DNA of 64,000 bases from JAAYHV01 sp964400515. Its GTDB lineage: Bacteria > Bacillota > Clostridia > Peptostreptococcales > Anaerovoracaceae. A program made the translations under genes and the position numbers. Below are positions 34,637-43,123 of this stretch, one piece after another (the first letter of the stretch is position 1; each line of letters opens with the position of its first letter). The stretch lies in contig CAYNTJ010000005.1 in assembly GCA_964400515.1 (NCBI GenBank), forward strand, positions 1 through 64,000, in the 5' to 3' direction. Under the pieces are notes generated by a model. That model ran no database searches. It worked only from the letters and a program-made list of their open reading frames with translations, and was not told where the DNA came from.

Positions 34637-35683
34637 ATGATTAAGGATAAAAAAATATTAACTAAATTAATGGTATTAGTTTTAATCAATATTGTATTGT
34701 ACATGGGGATATACAATAATTTTTATTTGTATAAAGATACAATCGCCAAAGTAGAAGGTGTCAACGGTGGACAATTAACTGCTTCTATCCTAAACGGGGA
34801 CGATAAAGGGGAAAGGATTAAATTAACAAACGATTATGAAGACTCCTTGGTTTATGATGATAATTATAAAAAGGGCAATCTCTTGTTTGTTAGCTATTCT
34901 GAAATTTCAAATTCATGGACTATAATAGGCATGAAGAGAGACCATATAATCGCATTAGTGCTTTTGATACTTATAAATCTTCTAATTATTTTTGGTACTA
35001 AACAGGGTCTTTATACCGTCATCGGCTTGATTTTTAATATCCTGGTTTTTACTTTGGCCATATATCTTTATTCAAAGGGTCTTAGCATATTACCTCTGTC
35101 TATAGTCATGGTCATATTATTTTCATGCTTGATACTCTTTTTGATAAACGGCAAAAACCGAAATACCTTAATGTGTATTTTTTCAACATTAAGTTCTGTG
35201 TTTTTTATCGGAGTCCTATCAACGATAATAATATATTTTTCACCGGATATTCCCTATGATTTTACCGAATTTATGCCAGAGCCTCACACAAAAGGCGAAG
35301 CAAACCTGCTATTGATATCGGAAATATTGATAGGCGGCCTGGGGGTTATCATGGACATATCTGTTACCATAACTACATGTGCTTCCGAATTAATAGCTAA
35401 GGATAAAAATATAAAATTGAAGTCATTGTTAAACTCATGCAAGAAGGTAGCAGATGATATCACGGGAACCATGATAAATGTTGTGCTTCTAACCAACATA
35501 GCTGCCTTTATGCCAATATTTATATTGGCAATAAATAATGGCTTTAGAATAAGCACAATCATAAATAACAATATGTATTTTGAAACCATCCGATTCTTAA
35601 CCGGCAGTATAGGAATAATAATAGCTATCCCCCTTTCAATATTTATAGTAAGTAAATTCAATGAAAGGAGTAAAAGCATATGA
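34637..35683 (+). CDS. YibE/F family membrane protein (first of pair)
   Basis: The 348-residue protein has an N-terminal helix, a small soluble segment (about 30-105, with VEGVNGGQLTASILNGDDKGE), then about seven transmembrane helices; GGLGVIMDISVTITTCASELI is typical of YibE/F. The biochemical role of the family is unknown. There is no Shine-Dalgarno sequence before the ATG and the promoter -10 ends nine bases upstream, so the mRNA is probably leaderless. The stop overlaps the start of the next gene. Confidence 0.85.
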   Translation: MIKDKKILTKLMVLVLINIVLYMGIYNNFYLYKDTIAKVEGVNGGQLTASILNGDDKGERIKLTNDYEDSLVYDDNYKKGNLLFVSYSEISNSWTIIGMKRDHIIALVLLILINLLIIFGTKQGLYTVIGLIFNILVFTLAIYLYSKGLSILPLSIVMVILFSCLILFLINGKNRNTLMCIFSTLSSVFFIGVLSTIIIYFSPDIPYDFTEFMPEPHTKGEANLLLISEILIGGLGVIMDISVTITTCASELIAKDKNIKLKSLLNSCKKVADDITGTMINVVLLTNIAAFMPIFILAINNGFRISTIINNNMYFETIRFLTGSIGIIIAIPLSIFIVSKFNERSKSI

Positions 35684-36420
35684 TTATAGCATTAACGATT
35701 TCCCTTATAGCATTAATCTTTTCTTTTGGAAGCAACCGCACGGCAAAGTCCATAGTAACAATATCAATTAATTTTTCTGTGTTTTTCCTTACGTTAATTA
35801 TGATTTATTTTGGAATTAATGCGATTATTGCCACCGTAATAGGTTGTATTTTAATCTCCCTTATTACACTTTTTTATCAAAATGATATCAATATAAAAAC
35901 TAAAATATCCTTTTTCTCCGTATGTTTTGTTATCTTTATTTCCTTATTCTTTACTTGCCCGGTTGTTTATTACGGAAATATTCAAGGCTTCCCTGTTGGT
36001 CAATACGAGATAAGACCTTCAAACGGTTATTTGGATTCAATAGATGTAAACATGATGTATCTTCAAATTGCAGTAATTCTCATAGTACTTATCGGAAGCT
36101 CTATAGACACATCTTTAGCTGTTTCATCTTCCCTTTATGAAGTAAAAAAGAACAATCCCAAATTAAACAAAACCGAAATATTTTTATCAGGGATTACAAT
36201 TGGAAAAGGTATAATCAGCTCCACCATTAACACATTGTTCTTTATATTTATTGCAGAATATATGTCTCTATTTTTATACTTCGCTAAATACTATACATTT
36301 TCCCAAATGATTAATTCCAAAGAATTCGCCCAAGAGGTTATCACAATTGCAATAGCGGGAATAGCTTCAATACTTACCATACCCATAACATCAATCATTT
36401 GTAGTCAAAAATATAAATAA
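35680..36420 (+). CDS. YibE/F family membrane protein (second of pair)
   Basis: The 246-residue protein has six or seven hydrophobic helices and a YibE/F core (LIGSSIDTSLAVSSSLYEVKK, LSGITIGKGIISSTINTLFF). It resembles the membrane half of the preceding protein, and the two probably form one complex. The ATG overlaps the upstream stop (ATGA) with AAAGGAG eleven bases before. A terminator follows directly. Confidence 0.85.
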   Translation: MIIALTISLIALIFSFGSNRTAKSIVTISINFSVFFLTLIMIYFGINAIIATVIGCILISLITLFYQNDINIKTKISFFSVCFVIFISLFFTCPVVYYGNIQGFPVGQYEIRPSNGYLDSIDVNMMYLQIAVILIVLIGSSIDTSLAVSSSLYEVKKNNPKLNKTEIFLSGITIGKGIISSTINTLFFIFIAEYMSLFLYFAKYYTFSQMINSKEFAQEVITIAIAGIASILTIPITSIICSQKYK

Positions 36421-36440
36421 GAAGGCGTTGCCTTCTTATT
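36416..36440. terminator. Bidirectional terminator between YibE/F and sigH
   Basis: AATAAGAAGGC (36416-36426) pairs perfectly with GCCTTCTTATT (36430-36440) over a GTT loop. It overlaps the ends of the converging YibE/F and sigH genes and can end transcripts from both sides, although the U-tracts are short. Confidence 0.75.
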
Positions 36441-37044
36441 CGTTCATGAACAGCTTATTCATCTTTTTTTTAATACGTTGTAGGGCATTATCAATAGTCT
36501 TTGGTGATTTCCCCAGCATCTTTGCTATCTCCGTATATGTATTTCCATCAAATTTAAGAAACCATACATCCCTTTCAAATTCACTGAATATACCATTATC
36601 GCTACTCATAAAATCAAAAAATTCTTTATACAATATCTTGGATTCCGTATCCAAATCATTAGTAATTGGTATGTTATCATAGTCACTGTTATCATTATTG
36701 GCATCTGCATCTATTGAAAACGATTCGTTCAACAGCTTATTCTTGTTTCTTTCCGCACTCTTTATGGCATTTATAATCTGTCTTTTTATACATAGGGAAG
36801 CAAAGGTGCTGAATAGCGTTCCGGCATCCCTGTCATAATCTCTTATGGCTTTAAAAATGCCAATCATTCCTTCCTGCACTACGTCTTCCTTGTCTGCACC
36901 GGAAATATAGTATGTTTTGGACTTGCTTCTAACCAAACCTTTATATCTGTTTATTAAATATTCTTCTGCAGGTTTGTCACCCCTTTGTGCCAAAAGCACC
37001 AGCTCTTCATCAGACATTTTTAAAAGTTCTTCGTTATAAACCAT
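36436..37044 (-). CDS. sigH: RNA polymerase sporulation sigma factor SigH
   Basis: SigH directs transition-state and early sporulation genes. The 202-residue sigma-70 family protein has region 2 GADKEDVVQEGMIGIFKAIRDYD, the -10 recognition helix LCIKRQIINAIKSA, and region 4 YTEIAKMLGKSPKTIDNALQRIKKK, closely matching Spo0H. The ATG follows the rlmB stop immediately with no clear ribosome binding site; a second ATG nine codons on (MSDEELVLLA) is also possible. It ends the yacL-sigH operon. Its presence suggests an endospore former, or a descendant of one. Confidence 0.95.
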   Translation of the reverse strand: MVYNEELLKMSDEELVLLAQRGDKPAEEYLINRYKGLVRSKSKTYYISGADKEDVVQEGMIGIFKAIRDYDRDAGTLFSTFASLCIKRQIINAIKSAERNKNKLLNESFSIDADANNDNSDYDNIPITNDLDTESKILYKEFFDFMSSDNGIFSEFERDVWFLKFDGNTYTEIAKMLGKSPKTIDNALQRIKKKMNKLFMNE

Positions 37045-37872
37045 TTATTTGACCATGTCCCTTTGCCTTCTGACCTCATACATAATAATTGCTGCTGCAT
37101 TTGAAGCATTGAGAGAATTAATTCTACCCACCATCGGTATGGAAACTATAAAATCACTCTTTTTCTTTACAAGGGGACTTATACCTTTACCTTCATTGCC
37201 GATTACTAAGCACAATTTGCCCTTTAAATCCTGCTTATAGTATTTGGGCCCTCCCATATCGCAAGCGGCTATCCAAAAGCCTTGTCCTTTCAGCTTTTCC
37301 AAAGTTTGCACGATGTTTGTAACCCTAACACAAGGCATATACTCAATGGCTCCCGCTGATGCCTTTGCAACAGTTGCAGTAAGGCCACAAGAATTTCTAT
37401 TGTGAACTATTATTCCGTGGGCACCGGCGCATTCCGCCGTTCTCATTATTGCTCCCAAATTATGGGGATCTTGAATATCATCTAAGACTATTACAAAAGG
37501 TTCTTCATTTTTTGTCGCCGCTACTTTCATAATATCTTCGATTTCAGCATATTTATATTCTGTTATAACCGCAATTACACCTTGATGACTAAGTCCCGGT
37601 GCCATTTTATCTAAGACAACTTTTTCTACATAATGGCAGATTACCTGTTTATCTTTTGCCATGGCCAATATTTTGTTTATAGAACCTTCAGCTCCCTTGG
37701 CCACAAGAATTCTTTCAAATTCAGAATGTCCCTTTAAGGCTTCAATTACCGGATTCCTACCAATTATTAGATTGTCCTGTCCCCTTGTTACCTCTTCGTA
37801 GCTTTTTCTTTCCGTTACGGGTTTTATGCTTTTTTTATTTTTTTTAAAATTCGGATTGTCTCTTTTGGACAT
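37045..37872 (-). CDS. rlmB: 23S rRNA (guanosine-2'-O-)-methyltransferase RlmB
   Basis: A SPOUT-class methyltransferase acting on the peptidyl-transferase region of 23S rRNA. The 275-residue protein has a Lys/Asn-rich N-terminus, the substrate-binding domain starting LIIGRNPVIEALKG, and the knot motifs LDDIQDPHNLGAIMRTAECAGA, VIGNEGKGISPLV and IPMVGRINSLNASNAAAI. CGAAAGGGAA precedes the ATG. It sits between folA and sigH; in Bacillus the homologue (yacO) lies next to mrnC, which here is separated by thyA-folA. Confidence 0.95.
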   Translation of the reverse strand: MSKRDNPNFKKNKKSIKPVTERKSYEEVTRGQDNLIIGRNPVIEALKGHSEFERILVAKGAEGSINKILAMAKDKQVICHYVEKVVLDKMAPGLSHQGVIAVITEYKYAEIEDIMKVAATKNEEPFVIVLDDIQDPHNLGAIMRTAECAGAHGIIVHNRNSCGLTATVAKASAGAIEYMPCVRVTNIVQTLEKLKGQGFWIAACDMGGPKYYKQDLKGKLCLVIGNEGKGISPLVKKKSDFIVSIPMVGRINSLNASNAAAIIMYEVRRQRDMVK

Positions 37873-37873
37873 A

Positions 37874-38362
37874 TTATTCCCTTTCGTATTTAAAGAATTG
37901 GTATCTTATACCATTTTCCTCATTTACTTCACCTTTCCATGTGATCCTATAGCCACCTCGCTCATCTATGTTAACCATGTGCTTGTCTGCTTCAAAGCTA
38001 TCATATATTTTGGTTATATATAAGGTATCGCAATAGTTCAAATATTCATTATACATTCTTTCACCACCGATTAAGAATATATCTTTATTATTGTATTTAT
38101 GTATTTCACCGAAAAGCTCTCCCATGGAAGTTAATACTTTACATCCCTCGGCAATGTAGTCCTTGTTACTTGTTAATACAATGTTTGTCCTGCCGGGTAA
38201 AGCTTTCCTGCCGGGAAGGCTCTCAAATGTTTTTCTTCCCATTACAATCACCTTGCCCATGGTGGTGTCTCTAAAAAACTTCATATCACCACTTATTCTT
38301 ACAAGCAATTGTCCTTCTTTTCCTATTCCCCAATTTTCATCAACAGCTACTATTAAATTCAA
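37874..38362 (-). CDS. folA: Dihydrofolate reductase
   Basis: FolA regenerates tetrahydrofolate with NADPH, needed because ThyA produces dihydrofolate. The 162-residue protein has the N-terminus NLIVAVDENWGIGKEGQL, VIVMGRKTFESLPGR, NIVLTSN and FLIGGERMYNEYL. The start is TTG, preceded by TAGGAGATG and overlapping nothing but adjoining the thyA end. It pairs functionally with thyA directly upstream. Confidence 0.96.
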   Translation of the reverse strand: MNLIVAVDENWGIGKEGQLLVRISGDMKFFRDTTMGKVIVMGRKTFESLPGRKALPGRTNIVLTSNKDYIAEGCKVLTSMGELFGEIHKYNNKDIFLIGGERMYNEYLNYCDTLYITKIYDSFEADKHMVNIDERGGYRITWKGEVNEENGIRYQFFKYERE

Positions 38363-38373
38363 TTCTTCATCTC

Positions 38374-39204
38374 CTATATTGCCACGGGTATATTCTTTAC
38401 CTGCGGATTAGTAATATAATTTTCAACAACCAGGTCGTCGGTTGTAAATTCATAAAAATTCTTTACGTTTTTATTTAAACTAACCCTAGGGGCATCAAAC
38501 TGCTCTCTCTTTATTAGTTCTTTAACTATACTTATGTGTCTGTCATAAATATGAGCATCTGAAATCACATGAACCAACTCCCCCGCCTTGAGGTCTGAAA
38601 CTTGAGCAAGCATCATCAGCAAAAGGCTGTATTGCACAACATTCCAATTATTTGCAGTCAAAATATCTTGGGATCTTTGATTTAAAATACCATTTAGGGT
38701 ATCTCCTGTTACATTGAAGGTCATGCTGTATGCACAGGGTTCCAAATTCATTTCACACAAATCATCGAAATTGAATATATTAGTCATAATTCTTCTGGAA
38801 TAGGGATTATTCTTAAGCTGATAAAGCACATTATCAACTTGATCCATTTCTCCCTGGGAAAACCTGTATTTTTTCCCCAGCTGATACCCATAGGCCTTAC
38901 CTATGCAACCATCTTCATCTGCCCATTGGTCCCAAATATGGCTATTAAGCTCACAAACATTATTGGATTTTTTTTGCCATATCCATAATAATTCATCGAA
39001 AGCCAGCTTTATTGCCGTAGGTCTTAATGTGAGGGCCGGAAACTCCTCTTGCAAATTATATCTATTTACGACCCCGAAGGTTTTTATGGTATGAGCAGGG
39101 GTTCCGTCATCCCATTTTGGTCTGACCTTTTGTCCTTCAGTGCTAAAGCCATTATTAATTATTTCTTCACACATCTTTACAAACAGTTTATCTGCCTTAC
39201 TCAT
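38374..39204 (-). CDS. thyA: Thymidylate synthase (ThyA type)
   Basis: ThyA makes dTMP from dUMP with methylenetetrahydrofolate. The 276-residue protein has the catalytic cysteine in LEPCAYSMTFNV (C157), followed by Ala where most ThyA proteins have His, and QRSQDILTANNWNVVQYSLLL and DAHIYDRHI. The PCA variant is recalled from other clostridial ThyA proteins, so it is probably functional. GGAGGAG precedes the ATG. It lies in a thyA-folA pair inserted in the cysS-mrnC-rlmB order. Confidence 0.95.
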   Translation of the reverse strand: MSKADKLFVKMCEEIINNGFSTEGQKVRPKWDDGTPAHTIKTFGVVNRYNLQEEFPALTLRPTAIKLAFDELLWIWQKKSNNVCELNSHIWDQWADEDGCIGKAYGYQLGKKYRFSQGEMDQVDNVLYQLKNNPYSRRIMTNIFNFDDLCEMNLEPCAYSMTFNVTGDTLNGILNQRSQDILTANNWNVVQYSLLLMMLAQVSDLKAGELVHVISDAHIYDRHISIVKELIKREQFDAPRVSLNKNVKNFYEFTTDDLVVENYITNPQVKNIPVAI

Positions 39205-39583
39205 TTTCTCCTCCGATTATTTCAATTGCTTTGTCTATACAATCATCAAGTCTCTTTAAATTATTCTCCATATAAAGATTACCAATTAAAGCTTCAAAAC
39301 CTGTGGCCAGCTTATAGTTTATTATTTCAGCATTCCTGGGTTTTGATGTGATTTTCTGGTTTCTGGCTCTTTTAACCAATCTTATTTCATTATCTGTCAA
39401 AAAGTCCTTAAGCATAACTTTTACTGCTTTGGCTTGGGCATTGGCAGAAACATATTTAATTGCTTCTTTATGAAGAACATCCACATTAGGTTTGCCTGTA
39501 TCCACAAGTTTTTTTCTAATTTGTAATTCGTAAACGGCATCACCAATATATGCCAATGCCGTTGTATTAATATCATTACTCAC
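39197..39583 (-). CDS. mrnC: Mini-ribonuclease III
   Basis: Mini-III is an RNase III catalytic domain without a double-stranded RNA-binding domain, involved in 23S rRNA maturation in Bacillus. The 128-residue protein has ALAYIGDAVYELQIRKKLV near the N-terminus and YKLATGFEALIGNLYME, containing the catalytic acidic residues. The start is GTG with GAGGATT upstream. It follows cysS by 3 bases and overlaps the start of thyA. Confidence 0.94.
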   Translation of the reverse strand: MSNDINTTALAYIGDAVYELQIRKKLVDTGKPNVDVLHKEAIKYVSANAQAKAVKVMLKDFLTDNEIRLVKRARNQKITSKPRNAEIINYKLATGFEALIGNLYMENNLKRLDDCIDKAIEIIGGENE

Positions 39584-39586
39584 AGT

Positions 39587-40984
39587 TTAAATCCTCACAA
39601 TTTGTACCCCGTTTGGAGTATCTTTTAAGGCTATGCCTTTTTCCTTTAAAATATCTCTGATCTCATCTGCCCTTTTAAAGTCCTTGTCTTTCCTTGCTTT
39701 CTGTCTTTCTTCTATCAAAGCCTTCACAACTTCGTCTATGTCCTCCTCCACTTCATTTTGAAGTATTCCAAGAACATTGCAAAGCTCCATTAATATATCC
39801 TTTGATTTCTCCGCAAATTCTTTACTGCAGCCATCAATTACAGCAGTATTAATGGCAGTCACCAATTCAAATATTGCACTGATTCCGTCTGCTGTATTTA
39901 AATCATCATCCATAGCCGTTATGAACTGATCCCTGTAATTATCAAAAGTCTTTAATCTGCTTTTTTCAGACTCTGATAATTCTCCTTCACCTTTATTTAT
40001 AAGGTAATTCAAATTTTCTTTGGCATTTCTGAGTCTTGTCAACCCCGCTTTTGCTTGTTCCATTAGCTTATCATTGAAATTAATTGGACTTCTGTAATGT
40101 CCCGACAGTAAGAAAAATCTAATTACCTCCCCGTCATATAGCTTCCTAATATCCCTTACGGTAAAGAAGTTTCCCAATGACTTAGACATTTTTTCTCCAT
40201 CCACTGTAATATATCCGTTATGCATCCAATAATTTGCAAACTTGCAACCATTGCAAGCCTCTGATTGGGCAATCTCGTTTTCGTGATGAGGGAATTGTAA
40301 ATCTTGTCCTCCTCCGTGAATATCTATGGTATTTCCCAAATGCTTTTTCGACATGGTTGAGCACTCTATGTGCCATCCGGGTCTTCCCAAGCCCCAAGGT
40401 GATTCCCAAGCTATTTCATCTTCGGTTTTTCTTTTCTTCCATAAAGCAAAGTCCATTGGATCCCTCTTGACTTCCCCAACGGCTATTCTGGCACCCAACT
40501 CCAAGTCATCCAGATTTTGTCTGCTTAATTTCCCATAGTTTTCGAAGGCTTTAGTTTTAAAATATACATCCCCATCAGCTTCATATGCATATCCTTTTTC
40601 TATAAGGGTACTGACAAAGTCAATGATTTCATTAATATTTTCAGAAACCTTCGGATGAGAATCCGCCAAGGAAACGTTTAAAGCCTTTGCGTCATTAAAA
40701 TATTCCTTTATAAATGTTTCCGCCACATCTTGAGCGGTTTTACCTTCCTCTTTGGCTTTATTTATAATCTTATCATCCACATCAGTAAAATTCTGAACAA
40801 AATTAACGCCATATCCCCTATAAATCAGATATTTCCTCAATGTGTCAAATACCACGAAAGGTCTTGCATTTCCCAAATGAAAATAGTTATATACAGTAGG
40901 TCCGCATACATATATTTTAACATCATCTTTATCCATGGGGATAAACTCTTCTTTTTTCCTGGTCATAGTATTATATATCTTCAT
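39587..40984 (-). CDS. cysS: Cysteinyl-tRNA synthetase
   Basis: A class I aminoacyl-tRNA synthetase charging tRNA-Cys. The 465-residue protein has CGPTVYNYFHLGNARPFVVF with the HIGH-type HLGN motif, zinc-binding residues in WHIECSTMS and PHHENEIAQSEA, and KMSKSLGNFFTV. The C-terminal anticodon-binding helices are complete. AAGGGAGGA precedes the ATG, immediately after cysE. No T-box leader is present. Confidence 0.98.
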   Translation of the reverse strand: MKIYNTMTRKKEEFIPMDKDDVKIYVCGPTVYNYFHLGNARPFVVFDTLRKYLIYRGYGVNFVQNFTDVDDKIINKAKEEGKTAQDVAETFIKEYFNDAKALNVSLADSHPKVSENINEIIDFVSTLIEKGYAYEADGDVYFKTKAFENYGKLSRQNLDDLELGARIAVGEVKRDPMDFALWKKRKTEDEIAWESPWGLGRPGWHIECSTMSKKHLGNTIDIHGGGQDLQFPHHENEIAQSEACNGCKFANYWMHNGYITVDGEKMSKSLGNFFTVRDIRKLYDGEVIRFFLLSGHYRSPINFNDKLMEQAKAGLTRLRNAKENLNYLINKGEGELSESEKSRLKTFDNYRDQFITAMDDDLNTADGISAIFELVTAINTAVIDGCSKEFAEKSKDILMELCNVLGILQNEVEEDIDEVVKALIEERQKARKDKDFKRADEIRDILKEKGIALKDTPNGVQIVRI

Positions 40985-40985
40985 A

Positions 40986-41651
40986 TTAATTATCCTCCCT
41001 TAGATGTCTGTTTTCTTCCTTTAAAGTACCTACTTCCTTTTCCAATCGCTTAATAGCCTTTCTCAAATCCCGTAATTCGTTTGCAATCGGATCGGGAATG
41101 TCCACCTGATTTAATTCGTCCACGGTTTTGTTTTTTTGTTTAACGATTCTTCCGGGTATTCCCACAACCGTAGACCCGTCGGGAACTTCTTTTAAAACCA
41201 CAGAACCTGCTCCGATTTTAACATCGTTTCCAACCTTAAAAGGCCCTAAAACCTTGGCACCGGAACTGATTACCACATGATTTCCTATGGTAGGATGACG
41301 TTTACCGCAATGCTTTCCCGTGCCGCCTAAAGTCACTCCTTGATAAATAGTAACATCGTCTCCTATTTCTGTGGTTTCGCCTATTACCACCGCCATACCA
41401 TGATCTATAAAGCATCTTTTACCTATGGTGGCTCCCGGATGTATTTCGATTCCCGTCAACCATCTAACCAATTGTGATATAAGTCTGGCTATAAATTTCA
41501 GCTTATGCATAAAAAGAAAGTGTGTAAGCTTGTGAAATATCAATGCCCATACTCCGGGATAGCACAACAAGACCTCAAAGGTATTCCTTGCGGCCGGATC
41601 TCTTTCCACAGCAGCTCTTAGATCATCTCTAATATCCCTAAAAAAAGCCAT
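40986..41651 (-). CDS. cysE: Serine O-acetyltransferase
   Basis: CysE acetylates serine for cysteine synthesis. The 221-residue protein has the N-terminal helical domain (RDIRDDLRAAVERDPAARNT) and the left-handed hexapeptide helix with EIHPGATIGKRCFIDHGMAVVIGET and GKRHPTIGNHVVISSGAKVLGP, followed by a short coiled tail. GTAAGGAG precedes the ATG. The cysE-cysS neighbourhood is conserved in Firmicutes. Confidence 0.96.
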   Translation of the reverse strand: MAFFRDIRDDLRAAVERDPAARNTFEVLLCYPGVWALIFHKLTHFLFMHKLKFIARLISQLVRWLTGIEIHPGATIGKRCFIDHGMAVVIGETTEIGDDVTIYQGVTLGGTGKHCGKRHPTIGNHVVISSGAKVLGPFKVGNDVKIGAGSVVLKEVPDGSTVVGIPGRIVKQKNKTVDELNQVDIPDPIANELRDLRKAIKRLEKEVGTLKEENRHLREDN

Positions 41652-41661
41652 TACATACTCC

Positions 41662-42138
41662 TTACTTTATTTTTATGCTCTTGATTTTCTGGTCTTCCAA
41701 TGGCCTGTCCATTCTGTTTCTCTTAACGCTTACTATCTTATCTGCCACTTCCATTCCAGAAGTGATTTTACCAAAGGAAGCATACTCGCCGTCTAAATGA
41801 GGCGCATCTTCCACCATAATAAAAAACTGGGAACCTGCTGAATTTGGCATCATTGATCTTGCCATTGACAATATTCCCCTGGAATGCTTCAAATCATTTT
41901 TAAAACCGTTTGAAGCAAATTCTCCTTTTATAGTATGTCCCGGGCCACCCATACCTGTGCCGTCCGGGCAACCGCCCTGTATCATAAATCCCGGAATTAC
42001 TCTATGAAAAATCAATCCACTGTAAAAGCCTTCTTCAATAAGCTTAACAAAATTTGCAACTGTTTCAGGGGCTATATCTTCATATAGTTCACCTTCCATT
42101 ATTTCTCCGTTTTCCATTTCTATAATAAATTCTTTCAT
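41662..42138 (-). CDS. Peptidyl-prolyl cis-trans isomerase, cyclophilin type
   Basis: A small cytoplasmic cyclophilin that speeds proline isomerisation in proteins. It has LIFHRVIPGFMIQGGCPDGTG, the HSRGILSMARSMMPNSAGSQ block and FGKITSGMEVADKI. The ATG at 42138 is chosen because AAGGAG lies six bases upstream; an ATG two codons earlier abuts the ribosome binding site. This gives 158 residues and no signal peptide. Confidence 0.95.
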   Translation of the reverse strand: MKEFIIEMENGEIMEGELYEDIAPETVANFVKLIEEGFYSGLIFHRVIPGFMIQGGCPDGTGMGGPGHTIKGEFASNGFKNDLKHSRGILSMARSMMPNSAGSQFFIMVEDAPHLDGEYASFGKITSGMEVADKIVSVKRNRMDRPLEDQKIKSIKIK

Positions 42139-42140
42139 AT

Positions 42141-42602
42141 TCATCTCCTTATTTCTTTTTTTATCTTATACGGATTACATTTTTTGTGATCCAATACTTC
42201 CCATAATTCATCCTTTAAGCATGCCGGATATAAGCCCGGACAGTGACTTAATTCGTCTTTTGTAAAATACCTTATTTCCCTCAGCACCTGATGCTCATCA
42301 TCAAATTCCGGATCCTTACCAAGCTCTGCCTTTCCCGAAACTATTTTACCCAGCATGAAATCCACAAATCTTTGCCCTCTTTCTTTGCTCACTTCTTCAA
42401 CATGCCAAATCATATCAACGATTTCCACATGTAATCCGGTTTCCTCAAAAACCTCTCTTTTGCCAGCATCAGCAGAAGTCTCGCCTTCTTCAATGGCACC
42501 TCCCGGCACTATCCAAATATCTCTTTCTTCATGATGTTGTTTAACCAATAGTATTCGGTTTTTTTCATCAATTATAATTACTCTAACTCCGCCTACCCAC
42601 AT
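42141..42602 (-). CDS. NUDIX hydrolase
   Basis: The 153-residue protein has a complete Nudix box (GGAIEEGETSADAGKREVFE then ETGL) at about residues 32-55, which binds the metal for cleaving nucleoside-diphosphate-linked substrates. The specific substrate cannot be read. The ATG lies within the end of the upstream transporter gene, with GGAG upstream, and the stop is close to the cyclophilin start. Confidence 0.92.
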   Translation of the reverse strand: MWVGGVRVIIIDEKNRILLVKQHHEERDIWIVPGGAIEEGETSADAGKREVFEETGLHVEIVDMIWHVEEVSKERGQRFVDFMLGKIVSGKAELGKDPEFDDEHQVLREIRYFTKDELSHCPGLYPACLKDELWEVLDHKKCNPYKIKKEIRR

Positions 42603-43123
42603 AATAAAACTCCTAAAACTCCCATAATAAAAAGAACTGACAAAGGACTTACTTTAAATTTTTCCAACAGTATTAACGAAGCTATACACATGATTACAGG
42701 CACAATTTTTAAAGTACCCAAAGAAAACATTGTGGCCTTAGCCATTATTAATGCGGCTACCAATATAAATGCCACCGTAGCCGGTGTGATACCCTTTAAC
42801 AATCCTTTTACCAAATGACTTTCGCGAAATCTTTTAATAAACTCAAATACTAGATTTACCAGCAAAAAAGCCGGTATGGAAACCCCTAATGTGGCCACCA
42901 GTGCTCCCTTTATGCCTAATTCTTGATAACCCACATAAGTTGCGGCGTTAACCGCAATAGGTCCCGGTGTTATTTGTGAAATTGCTACAAGGTCCGCAAA
43001 TTCTTTTGTTGTCATTAAATCCAAGCCGCTCATGCCTTGATATATAAGGGGTAACATAGCCATTCCCCCGCCGAAACCAAAAATACCTATTTTTATAAAA
43101 GCCCAAAAGATGCTAAATATCAT
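42593..43123 (-). CDS. Chromate transporter family protein, second half
   Basis: A 176-residue membrane protein with the CHR signature FGFGGGMAMLPLIYQ and ISQITPGPIAVNAATYVGYQ and about five hydrophobic helices. It forms a pair with the next upstream gene, each equal to one half of a full ChrA. AAAGGGGTG precedes the ATG, which overlaps the upstream stop. Chromate export is shown for some members only; a physiological substrate here is unknown. Confidence 0.9.
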   Translation of the reverse strand: MIFSIFWAFIKIGIFGFGGGMAMLPLIYQGMSGLDLMTTKEFADLVAISQITPGPIAVNAATYVGYQELGIKGALVATLGVSIPAFLLVNLVFEFIKRFRESHLVKGLLKGITPATVAFILVAALIMAKATMFSLGTLKIVPVIMCIASLILLEKFKVSPLSVLFIMGVLGVLLCG

